NCBI GenBank assembly: GCA_000310025.1
Contig: FN647790.1
Span: forward strand, 259,094 to 323,093
DNA: 64,000 nucleotides
Source: Ectocarpus siliculosus
Lineage: Eukaryota; Sar; Phaeophyceae; Ectocarpales; Ectocarpaceae
Direction of reading: 5' to 3'
This document shows, piece by piece, positions 21,201 to 33,579 of this stretch. The translations under genes and the position numbers were made by a program. How positions within the stretch are numbered: the first letter of the stretch is position 1; every line of letters starts with the position of its first letter. The notes beneath the pieces were generated by a model. The model searched no databases and had not been told where the DNA came from. It was given only the letters and a program-made list of their open reading frames with translations.

Positions 21201-24200
21201 ACTATGATACGACGTCGATACTGGATGGAGTATGACGGATCTCCCCCCTCACGGGAGATCACACCAGTGTTATGGGGTACTGCTGTGTGCCCTCGGTGCT
21301 CCGGCCTTGCAAAGTTGTTCACTCCCGTTCGAGATTGGAATCCACAGCACTCTGCTAGGTTGTCAGGCTCACGAGCTTTCGCACTAGACCACAGGAGCGA
21401 CAGTGCAAAGCGATTTACAAGAGTTCCGGGAGGCTGACAAACTGACAAACCATCTACGAGCTACATTACAGATTCAAAATACATGACGTTTCTCTCTTGT
21501 CAGCTGAGCCAAAATCTGAACGAATGCCCGACTAGATCGATACAGCAACTAGGTGTGCATTCATTCGATTTACTTTGTGCTGTGGCTCACCGTGATTTCA
21601 CCGGACGTCGGGGCTTCGAGACCGGCGAGGCATTTGAGGAAGGTTGACTTCCCAGAGTTCCAAGGCCCCACCTGCACACCCGCCGACAGACGTCCACACA
21701 CAAAACGTCAGAAACAGAGGCCAGCCACACGGCTGAACAAATGAAGTACAGAGCGGTATTGTGAATGCGTTGTTACAGCAGTTTAGGGAGAAACTGTGCG
21801 TCCTGGCGAGGGTTGTACTAAGGGGCATGGTAATCTTTAGGACCCTAGGGTTAGGCATAGCATAATTTCGGCACTAGTAGTGGAAAATCAACTGCACCGG
21901 TGGCGGTGGCAGCGGTCTGGACTGAGTTTGGGAATGAAAAATGGTGGCGGAATAAACGAAGCAGCAACGCCGTCCATCCTTAAAAAAATCGCATGTATTG
22001 GTAGAAGAAGGCCTCTGCCGTTTTTCATGTCCTCTCCCGAGTAAGGAAGAGCGTCTCATAAAAAAAAAATCAGCCTGGCGTCGGAAACTTGTCTGTGACT
22101 CTACGCACGCATATGAAGAAGACGAGTGTAGCTTTGAAGGCCCACCGTCATCATGGACCGATCCAGAGAGCTTGGAAAACCCGCAAAATATCGCCAGAAT
22201 TTCACGGTTGTGAACGGGGTTTTTCGTCAAGCCACACGTGACAAGGTCGGGGCCCGGGGATGAGAAACGCCGTGGTCGGGTTGAAGCATTTTTGTAATCG
22301 TCACCACCGTCAAGTACAGTTTGCTGGCCGCTCATACATACTGCAAGAAACTCCACACAAAGCCCTAGCTGAGCAGAGATGAATGAAAAATATATACTTT
22401 GACCTAGAGTTTAGTGTAGGACCCTCGGCGGAGCCGTGGTTCCAACAGTAATCCAAGTTTCTTAGTCCTCGTGAAACTTGAGCCGTTCTACTAGACTAAA
22501 TACTGCGGGGCCGCACTTGCAGTGCAGCAGTGGTGTACTCACCAAGGCCACCGATCCCGGCCCGTGGATATCAGCGGTAACTCCATCCAGCGCCGTCACG
22601 TGCTCGTCCTTGAAAAAAATGTGGTGAGTGTCGAATACCTGCCGTGATCGCGATCCGAATTGCGAGAAGGCGAGGGGTGGAGAGACGTGTCTTCAGAGGC
22701 ACGGCGTAAGCACCCGCGCATACCATAACGAAAGTAACCACGGCGCTCGGGTATGGTGTGCTCTGTCGTGTAGGAAGCACAGCAGCTGCGAAAAAACTGA
22801 ACACGGCTTCTTGCGGTCTACAGTACTCTACAGAGACAGTTGCTGTAACCGCAGGTTGTTGCCGGTGCGCAGATGACTTGAAGTTGAAAAGTCGAAAAGT
22901 CGAATATTTCGCCACTGGGCGTGAAGCAAAGGAGACGGCCACGCGGGGGAAGGCGCAGGTGGGCTACCCGGTACACAGCACGCAACAGCTGTTAGCGTCT
23001 TGCGCGAGTGTCACCTCAAGATTGTCTAGTAGATTGCGACTGCAGATGGCCTGTCGGAGATCTGCCTTTGGGGTGTTGCCTCAGGTTAGAGCCAGTGGAC
23101 ACGCTGAACCCGCGTACACAAGCAAAATAATCTATCTTAGACTCTTTTCTTCGATAGAGATGGATTCGTTGTGGTCATACTTATTAAATAAAACAGCGGG
23201 CCAGCTACCCACCCTCTCTCTCACACCAACCTTTATCGTGCCTCCATGCTCTGTCGCTCACGATCGGTTGAACCTGGTGGTTTTCCACACCTACAACCCA
23301 TACGAAACTTGACCCGCTATGGCCATGCAGACAATCGTCTCATAGATGGTGTCAGCGGACGTGCGGGTTTCTTGGACTCTTTGGTTGGTGGCCTGGGCGG
23401 TTATGGGCCACAACCTCGGTTCCAAATGAGAGGATGCCCAAACTTTGCAAGACCAAGTGTACTGCTGTCGCTAAAACCATTATGAGTTCCGCGGCTTGCT
23501 CTGGCAACAGCCGTACAGAGCATGTGATCGAACCATTTTTGAGTGATCTAAAACGGCACCAATCGCTTTGTCATCTCGCTTTATTAAAGCCCGTTACGTC
23601 GGGGAAGCAAGGCAAGGCCTTATTCATCCCTGGTCTTGTGACTGTCACCTCAGATTGTCTCGTAGATTGCGAACGTCAGATGACCTGTCGGATATCTATC
23701 TTCGGGGGACAACGACGAAAGAGTCAGTGGACACGCCGAACCCGCGTTACACAAGCAACACAGCGGGCCAGCTGCTCGCTCTATCTCTCCTCAACCTCAC
23801 CCAATCTCTACTATACATCCGTTTTCCACCCCTCTCGATCGGTTGAACATGGTGCGTTCTCCACACCACGCACCCCACAAGAAACTTAACTCGCAACGCG
23901 AACCTGGAGACACCCGTCTCATATTGATTGGCGTCTAGAAAGCTGCGTTGCGCCGCCCAGAGTCGTCTGGCGGCAAGGAAATCTCGTTGTTGACGGGGGT
24001 TGTGGCCCATAACCGCCCAGGCCACCATCAAACAGTCCAAGAACCAGATGTAGTTTCGTGGAGTTACTGGTTATGAGGCCTTGGAGATTGTGGGCAACAA
24101 CCCCGGTTGCAAACGAGAGGATCGCCGAACTTGTCGCACGACTACTATTGTCGCCGACGCCAACATGAGATGACTGTCGCCAGGTTACTGCGGCTTACAA

Positions 24201-25342
24201 GACTCTGGCGACAGCAGTAAAACACACTGAGAATGTGATAGAAACTCTGAATGATTTTCGAGAAATTTGTAGCACCCTATTTCATCGCTTTCGTTGGCTC
24301 GATTAGAGCCCGTTCCGCTGGGGAAGGGCGTCGTTCATGCCCGATCTTGTGAATGTCACCTCAGCTTGTCTCGTCGATTGTGCTACAAATGATCTGCCGC
24401 AAGGTATACCTCAGAGTCAGAAGTGATCACGCTGAACCTGCGACAAGCTCCGCGGGCCAGCTGGCCCCGCTCTCTCTCACAATTAGCCTTTCCCGTACAC
24501 ACATCCGTTCTCCCCCTGTTATGATAGGTTGAACATGGTGTGTCCCTTGAAACACATGAGCGCAAGGCGAACCTGGAGACAACCGTCTCCTACTGCTCTG
24601 TGTCCGGTAAACACCAGGAAACACCGGCACTTCTAGATAACATCACAGAAACTTCCGCCGGATCTCGTGGTTCGTCCATATAACACACAGGCTCTTTTTC
24701 GGTCTGGGAAGCTGTGCTATGCATGCCGTCACACCTTCAGAACTACCCCCGGAACTCGACCTCTGTCGTAGAGCAGCAAGGAGAGAATGTGTCTGAGACG
24801 TACAGAAGGAGTGTCCGGGGGGAGTGGCGAAAGAGCGGAGGGCCGCAAAACAAAACAAAACACGATCAGATCCACACACAGGAGCCTCTCTTTCTTGCGG
24901 ACCACTGAAACACGCACCCACCTTCGTTAGGTCAGTAGCCCGTATTACTGCTCTGGGAGCAAATACTTTTGGCCTGCAGGAACGGACGAAGCGGACGGTG
25001 GCAGCGGTGGTAGGGTCATCCAAGCTTAGATCAGTGATCCATACGCACGCGTGCACCAGCGCAGCCGTGTAGTATTCTTTTCGGCAATGCAAATCTACAG
25101 AAAAAAATCAAGTCCCAAATTTGCGAACTGCAAGTACGACGACGGCGTGTTTTGCCCTACCTTTTTCTGCACTGAGCCTCGTAGGCCACCGCCGCCGCCT
25201 TGCTCTTCCCCGCAGCGATGTCAGGGAATATGGGAACGGTACCGCTGTAAGCTCTTGTCTCCTGCGGGAGAATAGAGAACGCTGCCGTTGCCGCCAGCAG
25301 GAGAGTTGAAGTTGACGTGCCCGTTCGTTTCGTCGCCACCAT
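18284..25342 (-). CDS. Divergent ABC-type ATPase with N-terminal presequence
   Basis: Nine exons on the minus strand: 25342-25161, 25094-24922, 22608-22543, 21671-21591, 21043-20925, 20397-20323, 19896-19777, 19297-19153 and 18418-18284, about 360 residues. Phases agree at every junction except exon 1/2, which is off by one base in my reading. Motifs in order: Walker A GPWNSGKST, signature DLSGGEVYRFAMA, Walker B VLLLDDMFD, then FTAPGNDAVVQELGRQVAEF where the H-loop should be. The Walker B glutamate is Asp, the switch His is missing, and no clear Q-loop Gln is seen after KPVYVGR. The N-terminus (MVATKR, then LLLAATAAFSILP) resembles a signal peptide ending in the AAF-type motif of stramenopile plastid presequences. 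No membrane domain is present, so this is a lone ATPase subunit. The exon 6 donor is GCAAGT. Confidence 0.72.
19025..19140 (-). repeat. Dispersed repeat of about 105 bp, copy 1
   Basis: On the minus strand it reads G-run, GTACTCATAGTCGT, TTGACCATTGGCCTCGCATCC, GGGACGTAGCACG and GGGTTCTCACCGGACCAGG. The same blocks occur in order at 37755-37870, 43430-43530 and 43540-43665. It lies in the last intron of the ABC gene. Confidence 0.7.
22985..24610. repeat. Three diverged copies of a 0.6-0.7 kb repeat inside an ABC gene intron
   Basis: The blocks GTCACCTCA, TTGTCTMGT and GATTG, followed by CACGCTGAACC and GCGGGCCAGCT, then TCGGTTGAACMTGGTG and ACCTGGAGACA or its variants, start near 23006, 23636 and 24346. 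The second and third copies also share a GGTTGTGGSCMAYAACC block. They fill most of the 2.3 kb intron between exons 2 and 3 and explain its size. Confidence 0.7.
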
Positions 25343-25711
25343 GTTCTCCGTTTTCCTCGAGCACCCCCACGGATACCTCTACCGATCACAGCAACTTTGA
25401 ACGAGGACTTTCGTCGTCGGTGGAGGAGGGTGGGGGGAGCGGGGGGGAGCCACCGCAGAGGGCACAGCAGGAATACAGAGAGTGAACAATACAACGCTGG
25501 TCTCATATGGGAGATGGAAGATGGGAGATGTCGTAGATGTAACATCGCCCTGTTATTATATGTAAAATAACGCCCTTGTTATTGCCATATTGAACTCCAA
25601 CATCTCCGAGGGAGGGCATCCCAGCAAGTCCCGGCACCCGGCACGGAGACGAGTTCGTTAGGTCGAGAAGTAGTAGCGTCCCAGGCCATATCGAGCGAGA
25701 AAACTAGGGAT
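25343..25711. promoter_or_regulatory. Shared upstream region of the divergent ABC and membrane-protein genes
   Basis: Only 369 bases separate the two start codons (25342 on minus, 25712 on plus), so both promoters must lie here unless one overlaps a coding region. The middle has a short GAGATGGAAGATGGGAGATG repeat and an AT-rich patch (about 25545-25590). I see no certain TATA box. Confidence 0.5.
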
Positions 25712-28700
25712 ATGTCGCGGCACCGGCAGCAGATGCCTCAGACGTCCATCGTCGTGGGCGGCGCGGACCAGTTCGGGGCACTCGTCGTCTCAAACGCCAA
25801 GCAGCTTGTGAAGAGGCACCCTGTCATCAGCGTTTCGTGGGTTGTGGGTCTGCTGGTGTCGACCCTCGCTTCTGGCTACACCCCGTCTACAACGGCCATG
25901 CAGAACTACGAGGTAAGCACACTAACACGGGAGGCCCCTGGGCTGAAGTTCAGACCCTCAGAAAATTAGACTGAGTCCCACGCGGGGTCGGAGAGTATGT
26001 CAGGATTTTGCCGGATGAAGTTGTAGGTACTGCAGCGCGTTGATCTGAACGGCAGCAGGCAGCAAAGACTGCTGTGTTCGAGAGCACGCCGTCAAGAATG
26101 CAATGCTGCGCAAATTCAGCAGGGGTAGCGGGGACCAGCCTTTGGAAGAATCCTTGTGATGGTTGCAAGAAGTAAGGACAGTTATTCCTTCGATGGTTTC
26201 TCCTTGGTACAATTTACCATGCATCCGCATTCGAGGCATGCGCTGCTGTTGCTGTGCTGGGAAGGTCCGAAGGTCCGAACTGGGGGTTAGTAGCGTACCG
26301 CGGGGTGTATCACGCCTAGGGCCTACGATACAGGACCCTCCGCATGAACGCGCCAGGGAAAAACAATTTTGAGATAGCTCACACCTGATCACAAACACCC
26401 CGGGTAAAACCCTTCCCTTGCCACGCAATAGCACCCGGTATCCACGGACAACACCTCGCCCCATGGAAACGTCTACTAAACAAGAGTACCATTTTCTGTA
26501 GAGTATCTTTATCAACCTCTCCGCTATACGCTTACGGGATATAGGGCACACGGGTCAGGATATCGTAGGGCATGAGAAACGGTAACGTTCTGGAGAACAC
26601 CGTTGCGAGAAATTCGCAGGGAGGCGCGCAAAATTGTGTCGTGGACGGCGAGAACACGAATATGTCCGCACGACACGTGTCGTCAGCATGCGGCGGCCAT
26701 CTGGACAGCAGTGGCCTTCGCCGGGTTTTTCGAAACGTGTTGGACAACCGCCAACTCCTTCACGGCTAATGAAAGCTGGAGCGCAATCCGAGACAACATG
26801 CTTGGTGGAAAACAGAGTCCTTTTGTATGCAAACTTGGGTTTTTGCCTGTAAGGCAAGGCGCCAGTACACACTGCCCAATGATGTTTGTCTTGCGACCAT
26901 CGGTGAACAGCGGGAGGGAGGAGGGGGTCTTTCGTGTGCAACTACAAAGGTTGCCGGTTGACTTTTGTCAATTCCACGGTCCCGTTGCCTGGTGTCATTG
27001 GGACAGAGGGGGTCTTGGGGCAGCTGTTTACGCACGCCATTTGCCTCCCACACACGACCCATCCTGCCGTTCATTATGGACGCCTCAGAGCAATATGCCG
27101 AGCCGGGTTACTCGCCCTTTCTACACGAGCTCGTTTCGAGCTTGACATCTCAAACGGCCTCGCGAACATATCACCTGTGCACGTTGCGTGCAGATGTTCA
27201 TTTTTTTTTATATCATGTCAGTTTCTCCCTTTCATTTTTCATGTTTTTCTCACCAGAACAAGATGATTGGCCTGGACGATGAATCTGTGATGCGAGCACA
27301 AGGGGAGATGGTGTACTGGGACGATATCTACAGGAGGTGAGTGCTATTTCAAAGAACACGCGCCCCTGTTCCACGCCGGGGAGGAGTTAGAGAAGGCTAC
27401 GTACACGGCGACGGTGCCGTCCTTTCCGATAATTTCTTACCCGCCGCAACCGTAGGTCGACAGAAAGTGCGTGCATCATCCGCGTGGAGAGAGTAAAGCC
27501 GAGGCTTTGCGATAGCGCTCGCGACAGCGCATGTACTGTGTGTTGACGCTTGGCGTGGAGAGAATAATAATCGTGTTCTGACGCTTGGAGGCGACGCGGT
27601 TGGGGTGTGGTGGTGCCAACAGGTCGAAGGGGATGTTCTGGACGTGTAACGAGCAATGCACTGCCAACAGAAAGGAGTTCGAGCGGCGTCGGAAGACTTA
27701 CCTCGACCTCAACAAGGCCTACCTGAAGGGGGAGGCAGATGTGAGAAGCATGGGGGTCGTGTTGGTACAGCTGGCGCTACAAGCTGTTGATACCGAAGAC
27801 ATTGGTGCTGCTTTCGTCGACGTCGGCGCCACTGATGATACTGCTGTGGTCGCTGCTGATTTAGCTATTGTTTGCCGTTACCGTTGATGATGGCGGGTTG
27901 GTGACAATGGCGAGGATGTGTGGTCGCTGCTGCTGATGATGATGAAAGTGATGGTGTTGGTACGGCTGGTCCTACTGACGCTTTTTCTGGTGGTTCTGGT
28001 GACGAAACTGGTGGGTGTGGTGTGGTGTGGTGGCGGTAGTGAACCGTCTTCACGGACAGCGGACGCACTGAACGAGAAAACGCGGAAGCATTACATGCCA
28101 CGGCCGTTCTCTGCTGTGTGGTGTTGTAACTGGCCACGAATACAGGCGAAATCCGAGCTCGGGATTTTCTCCGAGGATGGCGTCGAAGAAACTCGAGACC
28201 TGTTCTGGCGGAAGGTATGCATTCGCGGCCGCTCTCTGTCTGGCTATTTTGTGTGACGCTGATCCGGGCATGTGGCTGTTGTCACGGATTTTTGTAGGTT
28301 TTCACTACCGTAAATGTGTATAATATCTATGTAACCGGAAGATACGTGTTACGACCCCCCTTCGTTTTCCTCCTGGTGTGTACTGTTATCCTAGAGGCTA
28401 CAGGGTCGGATCGTTGTTGTTCACGAGCTGCAGCAGTCGATGCTCTCCAGAGTGAAGCAGCAATGAAAAATTCCGAAGCAGCGAGTAGCTACTGTTTCAA
28501 TTTGAAAGTCGTATCTATGTTTATGGTCGTAATGATCTGACCGGTTGGGTCAAGGACATGCTCAGCATCATGTTGTACGTCAATTTTAGAGAGCGGACAC
28601 CGAATCACACCAGGGTCGGCTGTTTCTCCATCAGGAAGAAGATAGGTGGTCCCTCCACCTCCAACTGGTCGGGTTGCTGTGCAACGGGCAGACGAAGCAG

Positions 28701-30985
28701 AAATCGGGCGAACGCCCCTTCAACGGCCAAAATGAAAGAAAACCTGATACGCCCACCCGTTCCCCGCTCACAGACGTGTATACCAATTCATAAGATTTTT
28801 TGTCAGCGGTTCCAGAAACGTTTCTCCGTTTTCTTGCACGCCTCTTTTGGCCTTGTAATGACTAGGACATGAGGCAAGCAACAGTCTGAAACCTCCCCCC
28901 TACTCCGTCCATCTCTGCCCCTCCCCCCTCAATACTTGCGCAACTGCCAGGTGTCCGGGGGAAAGCAGTTCGCTAAGCGGGCGACGATGTGGGATGCCAT
29001 GTTCGTGGGCATCGGCACCATGACCAGACGGGACGAAGGGCTAGCTTCAATTGTTGCAAGGTGAGATTCGTGCCTGTAAAATGCTCGGAGCCCCCAGGTC
29101 TTGTGCTGTGTGGGTGGGTTTTGATATCTGTAGGCGGAGGGATTGTTTAGTGTCGCGTCGGTGTGGTTGCTTTCCCGTACGAGTTTCCCGGTTCCTTGAG
29201 CGGTTGGTGGTGCACGTGTTCTCCGCACAGCGGTGATGCGTTTCATCGTGATTGGGCAAGCGTGTGCAGGTTTTTCACTAGGGGACCCTCTCTTTTGGGT
29301 TGTGGTTGTCATCGCAGCAACAGCAGTACTTGTTGGGTGGGGGAGGGCGCAAAGATGTTGCCGTTTTCGATCTGGGGGTGTGTGCACTAGTTTGGATCGC
29401 ACACTGGTTACGACGAACAGCGGCACGGCACCGAAGAGCGAATTGCTTGGTCGCTGATAGCGGTAGTCGTGGAGGTGGTGACGTTGGCTCGAGCGTGCGC
29501 GATGCCCTGACTTGGCACCGGGAGCGACGAGAGGTAGCAACGGCGAAGGAAGACTGTGTTGGAGGTGTTCTCTCTGTCGAGGTTTGGGCCGCGCGGTACT
29601 GACAACATGAAGGGTGTGACTGCTTTTGGGTGACATTTGTTTCTTGTGTTCCTCTTTGTTGACCCCTCGCCAGCCCGCGGTTATATGAATAGTATCGTTC
29701 CGAAGCTAGGCCTCGATCGAACCCATCTGTTTGCGTCTAGGTCGAACATCTTGGTGCCCCTCAAGATTGTACGGACTGTTGTTCAGTGAAGAATGCACGT
29801 TGTGTGTACCACGGACGCATCAGCGGTAGTGTGCAAAGACATCAAAGTAGCTCCATTGCAGTACCTCCCCCCCCCCCCGCCTCTTCGCGCGCACGAATAC
29901 CGTACACAGGATTGCTTTCCGGTTCGTGGTGAACCTTACCATGGGACTCTTCATGGCGGTTTTCCAGTTCCTCTTCTCCATGTGGACCGTCATCTGGTCC
30001 TACCAGCCGGACCCGCTCTCCACCCTAGCCTTCGCGGCCATGGCGGCTCTCGGAGCGGTGTCTATGCTTGCGACGTGGCTGCTCGGCTTGGCGGCGGTGG
30101 GGGTCACGGGGGTTTACACCGTAGCGAAGCTCGCGGAGACCGCACAGGTAAAACGAAACGTTCATGGAGATACCAGCGATGGTTGCTTTGTTTTATTTGC
30201 CCTTGGGCAAAGTTGTTTCCTCGCTCGATGAGACCGCGCAGGTGAAACGAGACGTACATCCCAGTGATACGTTTTTCCTTGGTGATGTCGGTTGTGTGTT
30301 CCCGAGCAAGTTTTTGTTGAGGTAGGATATAACCACCTTTTTGCTCTCATGCTCGATGGGGCGCTGCTCATACCTTGATAGACGGGGCATGCTTGCTTGG
30401 GCGCCAAGAGGTGTTATTTTCCGTTTGGACTCTAAGGGTTGAGTGAGTAGCACGGGATGGCTTGGCACAGGTGGTGGTCGGTAAGAAGCGACACAGGCTC
30501 GGCGCTGACGCTGTATTGCCGTGTTTTCACTCTGGAGAAATTCGAACGCGCAACAATCTACATATAATCAGAGTGTACGCAGTTGCCACAACCACAGGGG
30601 TCGCCGGGGGAATGCAAAGTGGTACGAATTTCGTGGACTCTCAGTGACCAGTCAGTCCGTCTCTGAGGAAGCACGACGACGTATACAGCGCCTTCGCAGT
30701 CGGGCGTCCTTTTTCGCCTAAATATTCTGCTGGGTAATACACTTGTGCCATGTTATGCGCGTCTTTTCACTCTCGATGTGGTCTATCTGATGGTGCATCA
30801 AAGATCAAAGTAGATCTTGCGTCCCATGACGAGCATGGTCAATTGCCCGTCTACACAGCGGTCTATGCTTTATTTTCACTCCGAAGGGGAAACACGGTTC
30901 GCAACATTATTTTTCTTGCCGAACATGCATGTGGTGGCAGATCGAGGCTGCCCGGCAACAGGGACAAGACCCGCGACGTGGGCAG

Positions 30986-31039
<54 letters not shown>

Positions 31040-31159
31040 CAGCAGGGGCAATACCGACAGCAGCAGTCCAACCAGCAGCAGCAACAGCCTAGGCGGAGAC
31101 CAGCGGCGACAGCACCGCCTCAGCCCGCCATGTCTTCGAACTGGTCGAACATTGATTGA
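25712..31159 (+). CDS. Membrane protein with polyglutamine tail, family unknown
   Basis: Eight exons: 25712-25912, 27257-27336, 27623-27740, 28146-28214, 28951-29060, 29741-29785, 29910-30147 and 30941-31159. Every junction is GT-AG with matching phase, giving 359 residues. The N-terminal third has one hydrophobic helix (about residues 38-56, VISVSWVVGLLVSTLASGY). The middle is soluble and charged, with GMFWTCNEQCTANRKEFERR and a predicted helix through EFERRRKTYLDLNKAY. Exon 7 (about 208-287) holds two or three membrane helices: NLTMGLFMAVFQFLFSMW, then a long Ala/Gly/Leu-rich stretch. The last exon encodes a hydrophilic tail with about 18 consecutive glutamines. I do not recognise the family. 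The consistent exon chain makes the gene itself very likely. Confidence 0.78.
30992..31032 (+). repeat. CAG trinucleotide run coding for polyglutamine
   Basis: About 13 uninterrupted CAG codons followed by CAA codons lie in frame in the last exon of the membrane-protein gene. Similar non-coding CAG runs occur at 36040-36063, 38652-38674 and 58372-58392. Confidence 0.9.
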
Positions 31160-31530
31160 AGACGTGGGGTGGGGGGCTGTGTGGTTTTTTGTATTTCGTG
31201 GGCGTAAGGCACCCTCCAGTTTGACCCCAGTAGAGACCAGGATACCTAAATGGTTCATCAAGCTGAGCAGCGTGACGGCGGAGGGTATCTGAACAAGTTG
31301 GAGATTGTAGACGAGTTGAATGGCCCCCGACCTTCGGCGTTTTTGAGGAAACGACCAAGCGTGTGCATGTACCGGTCTGTCCCCCTACAACGTGCTGCGA
31401 TGTAAAACTACTTGTACGACATATATATATAGTAGACGGACGTCTTGGCCGTCGTGGCCTACAGTTCACTCTAAATATGTCGGTTGCAGCGGCCGGGGTT
31501 CTCGGATCGTCTCAAACCTGATTAGATTGC
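31160..31530. other. Intergenic DNA downstream of the membrane-protein gene
   Basis: Contains an AT microsatellite near 31424-31431. I see no gene. Confidence 0.5.
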
Positions 31531-31742
31531 ATAAGGTACCACACCCCCAGCCTATTTTCAAACCTCAATCACTCCACGGCGAAGACGGTGCCAAAATCAA
31601 GTGACCCGTTTGCGGAAAAAGCTCTTGGCGAGGCGTTTCCAAAGGCGCTATTCCGGGCACCATTTCGTTTTTTTGTTCCGTAAGAGTGAAATCGACCTTT
31701 GAAATTCGGTCCGGGGTATGTGGTATCTTGTGCCACCTATGG
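31531..31742. mobile_element. MITE, diverged copy 2
   Basis: The left end holds CCACACCCCCAGCC, TATTTTCAAACCTCAAT and CACTCCACGGCGAAGA. The right end is its inverted partner, with GAAATCGACCTTTGAAAT and GGTATGTGGTATCTTGTG. The same blocks, in the same order, form the arms of the element at 6049-6276. The arms here have diverged from each other, so this is an older insertion. Confidence 0.72.
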
Positions 31743-33579
31743 CAATACTTCACTTCGGGAATTGCATAGATACGATCTTGAGAGTATGTGCGTCGTCAGC
31801 ATGCCACACGCTACAAAGCCATGGACTTGTTGCCGCCATGTCGGTGTGCGCGAGCAAAGGCCTCCCGATGTAACTGTTCAAGTTCTTGAGTGAGGCGCCC
31901 ATGTCTTTGCTGGGTGTAAATTGTGGACATGCGCTCGCACCCAACATTCGGTATGGCATTTGGGAGGGCTGAAGGACAATTGAGCAAGGGCCAACATCCC
32001 GCCTATTGCGCAAACGCTCGTTTTCTTTTTTGATGCAATATGGCAGACTCAAATGAGTTCTGTAAGCAGTGCACTGGCCATTGCGTGTCAACGCCAGCAA
32101 GTCAAGCTTGAGTGGATGTCCGGGGTCTCTCTCTTCCCCATCTTCAGATCGGCCAACACTGAATGGCAACTGCCCGAAACTCCTACCGTTGCTGTAAGGT
32201 AGCATGTGTTGGAGCCTAAACCATCTGCGTAGCTCCGAACTTCACGGTGCCAAAAATCATCGTCCAACAATATGTCCTCACAAATTTCACCCGAAACAGA
32301 TTCATTCTACATCATGCCGACCTTTTCATGGCTTTTTCGACGAACCAGTTCCCTCGTCCGCCTCCGTTCTCTCAAAATTGTCCTCGACCTTTTATCCTCC
32401 AAGGTTGGTTTATTCCCGGTCCAACAGTAACGACACCCACCAAAAACATCTGCTGCAGTTGTGCGACTCTACGTCACTTGAACATAGGTTTTCTAGGGAG
32501 GCAGCCGTTCACGATAAACTTCTAGATGGGGGTAAACCTTGTCCCTGGATTCTGCGTCTGTAAATTGGAGTCTTGTGCCAGATCACCCCATTCGATTCTT
32601 CGCGCAAAATGGTTTCCGTCGTGCGGAGCCAACCCCCATCCAGCAAAGACAGGAGAAGGTTCACCACAACAGCCATCGTTACACAGACAGCAGCAGGAGC
32701 AGCCCAACCTTGCGGTGTATCGCCGCCCACCAAGAGTTGGACAGATGTTCTGCGTCGGGATTGAACACCAATTGACGCCGACCTCGTGCAAACGTCACGC
32801 CCCTTTCTTTTGGGTAGTCGAACCTCTTCCGGCGAGGTTTAAATGGTAAATGAACCCGTGAGGGCCGTGCTATGGCCAAGTAGGGTCAGGACCGTAACGA
32901 AGCGATCAAAGAGAAGAAATGGCGCGAGAACCGAAATGAACACAAATCAGGCGGCGTGCCACAAGACACCTGCGGTGGGCGTGGTCCCCTAAACCCACAA
33001 GGGGGAAGTGGCCCCTGTGTGAGGTCGGACATTGCCAATGTATCTCGCCCGGCTTTTTGCACGTGGCACTATCAGAGTACACAAGGAACATTTGAATATT
33101 CCATCTGTCCCGCGATTGAATCGGCCCTGCAGAGGGCGACTACGACAGCCCTATTTGTGCGGCCTACACTCAGGGACAAAACCTTCAATTTTCTTCCCCG
33201 AGGGCATGTCAAACGTCCGTGTGTTGCCGCTACCGAGGAGAATAGCGCAGCCACAGAGCTGTGCCCCCTCCATGCATGTGCACATGAGCCGTGGGTTCGT
33301 CGAAACGCTGTGCAAGTTTAAAACCGCCTAGTATCAAAGGCGATAGATAGTGGATTAAAACCCCCTGGATCTATTTCTGTTCCACTCATATCGGGACCAC
33401 ATCAGCTGCTGAGGCAGGCACAGAATTCTCCGCCACGCGCGAAGAAAGCAATACCTCTCTACAAAAACGCACTCGCAGCCAAGAGCAACAACAGAGACGA
33501 AGAATGGCAATAACGGTACTACTCAACCCTGCAAGCACTCTAGTAGGCGAAACCTGCTGTTTCCGCTACCCCCGACAAC
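31743..33579. other. Intergenic DNA between the membrane-protein and oxidoreductase genes
   Basis: ORFs up to about 150 codons on both strands show no domain, and no splice-consistent exon chain is apparent. It contains the 3' side of the minus-strand oxidoreductase gene. Confidence 0.45.

Noticed and set aside
21310-21440. tRNA-like segment on the minus strand
   Set aside because: A 7-base acceptor-like pairing can be drawn, but the T arm and anticodon arm do not form.
30863-31261. Minus-strand polyleucine ORF
   Set aside because: Antisense of the CAG run in the last exon of the membrane-protein gene.
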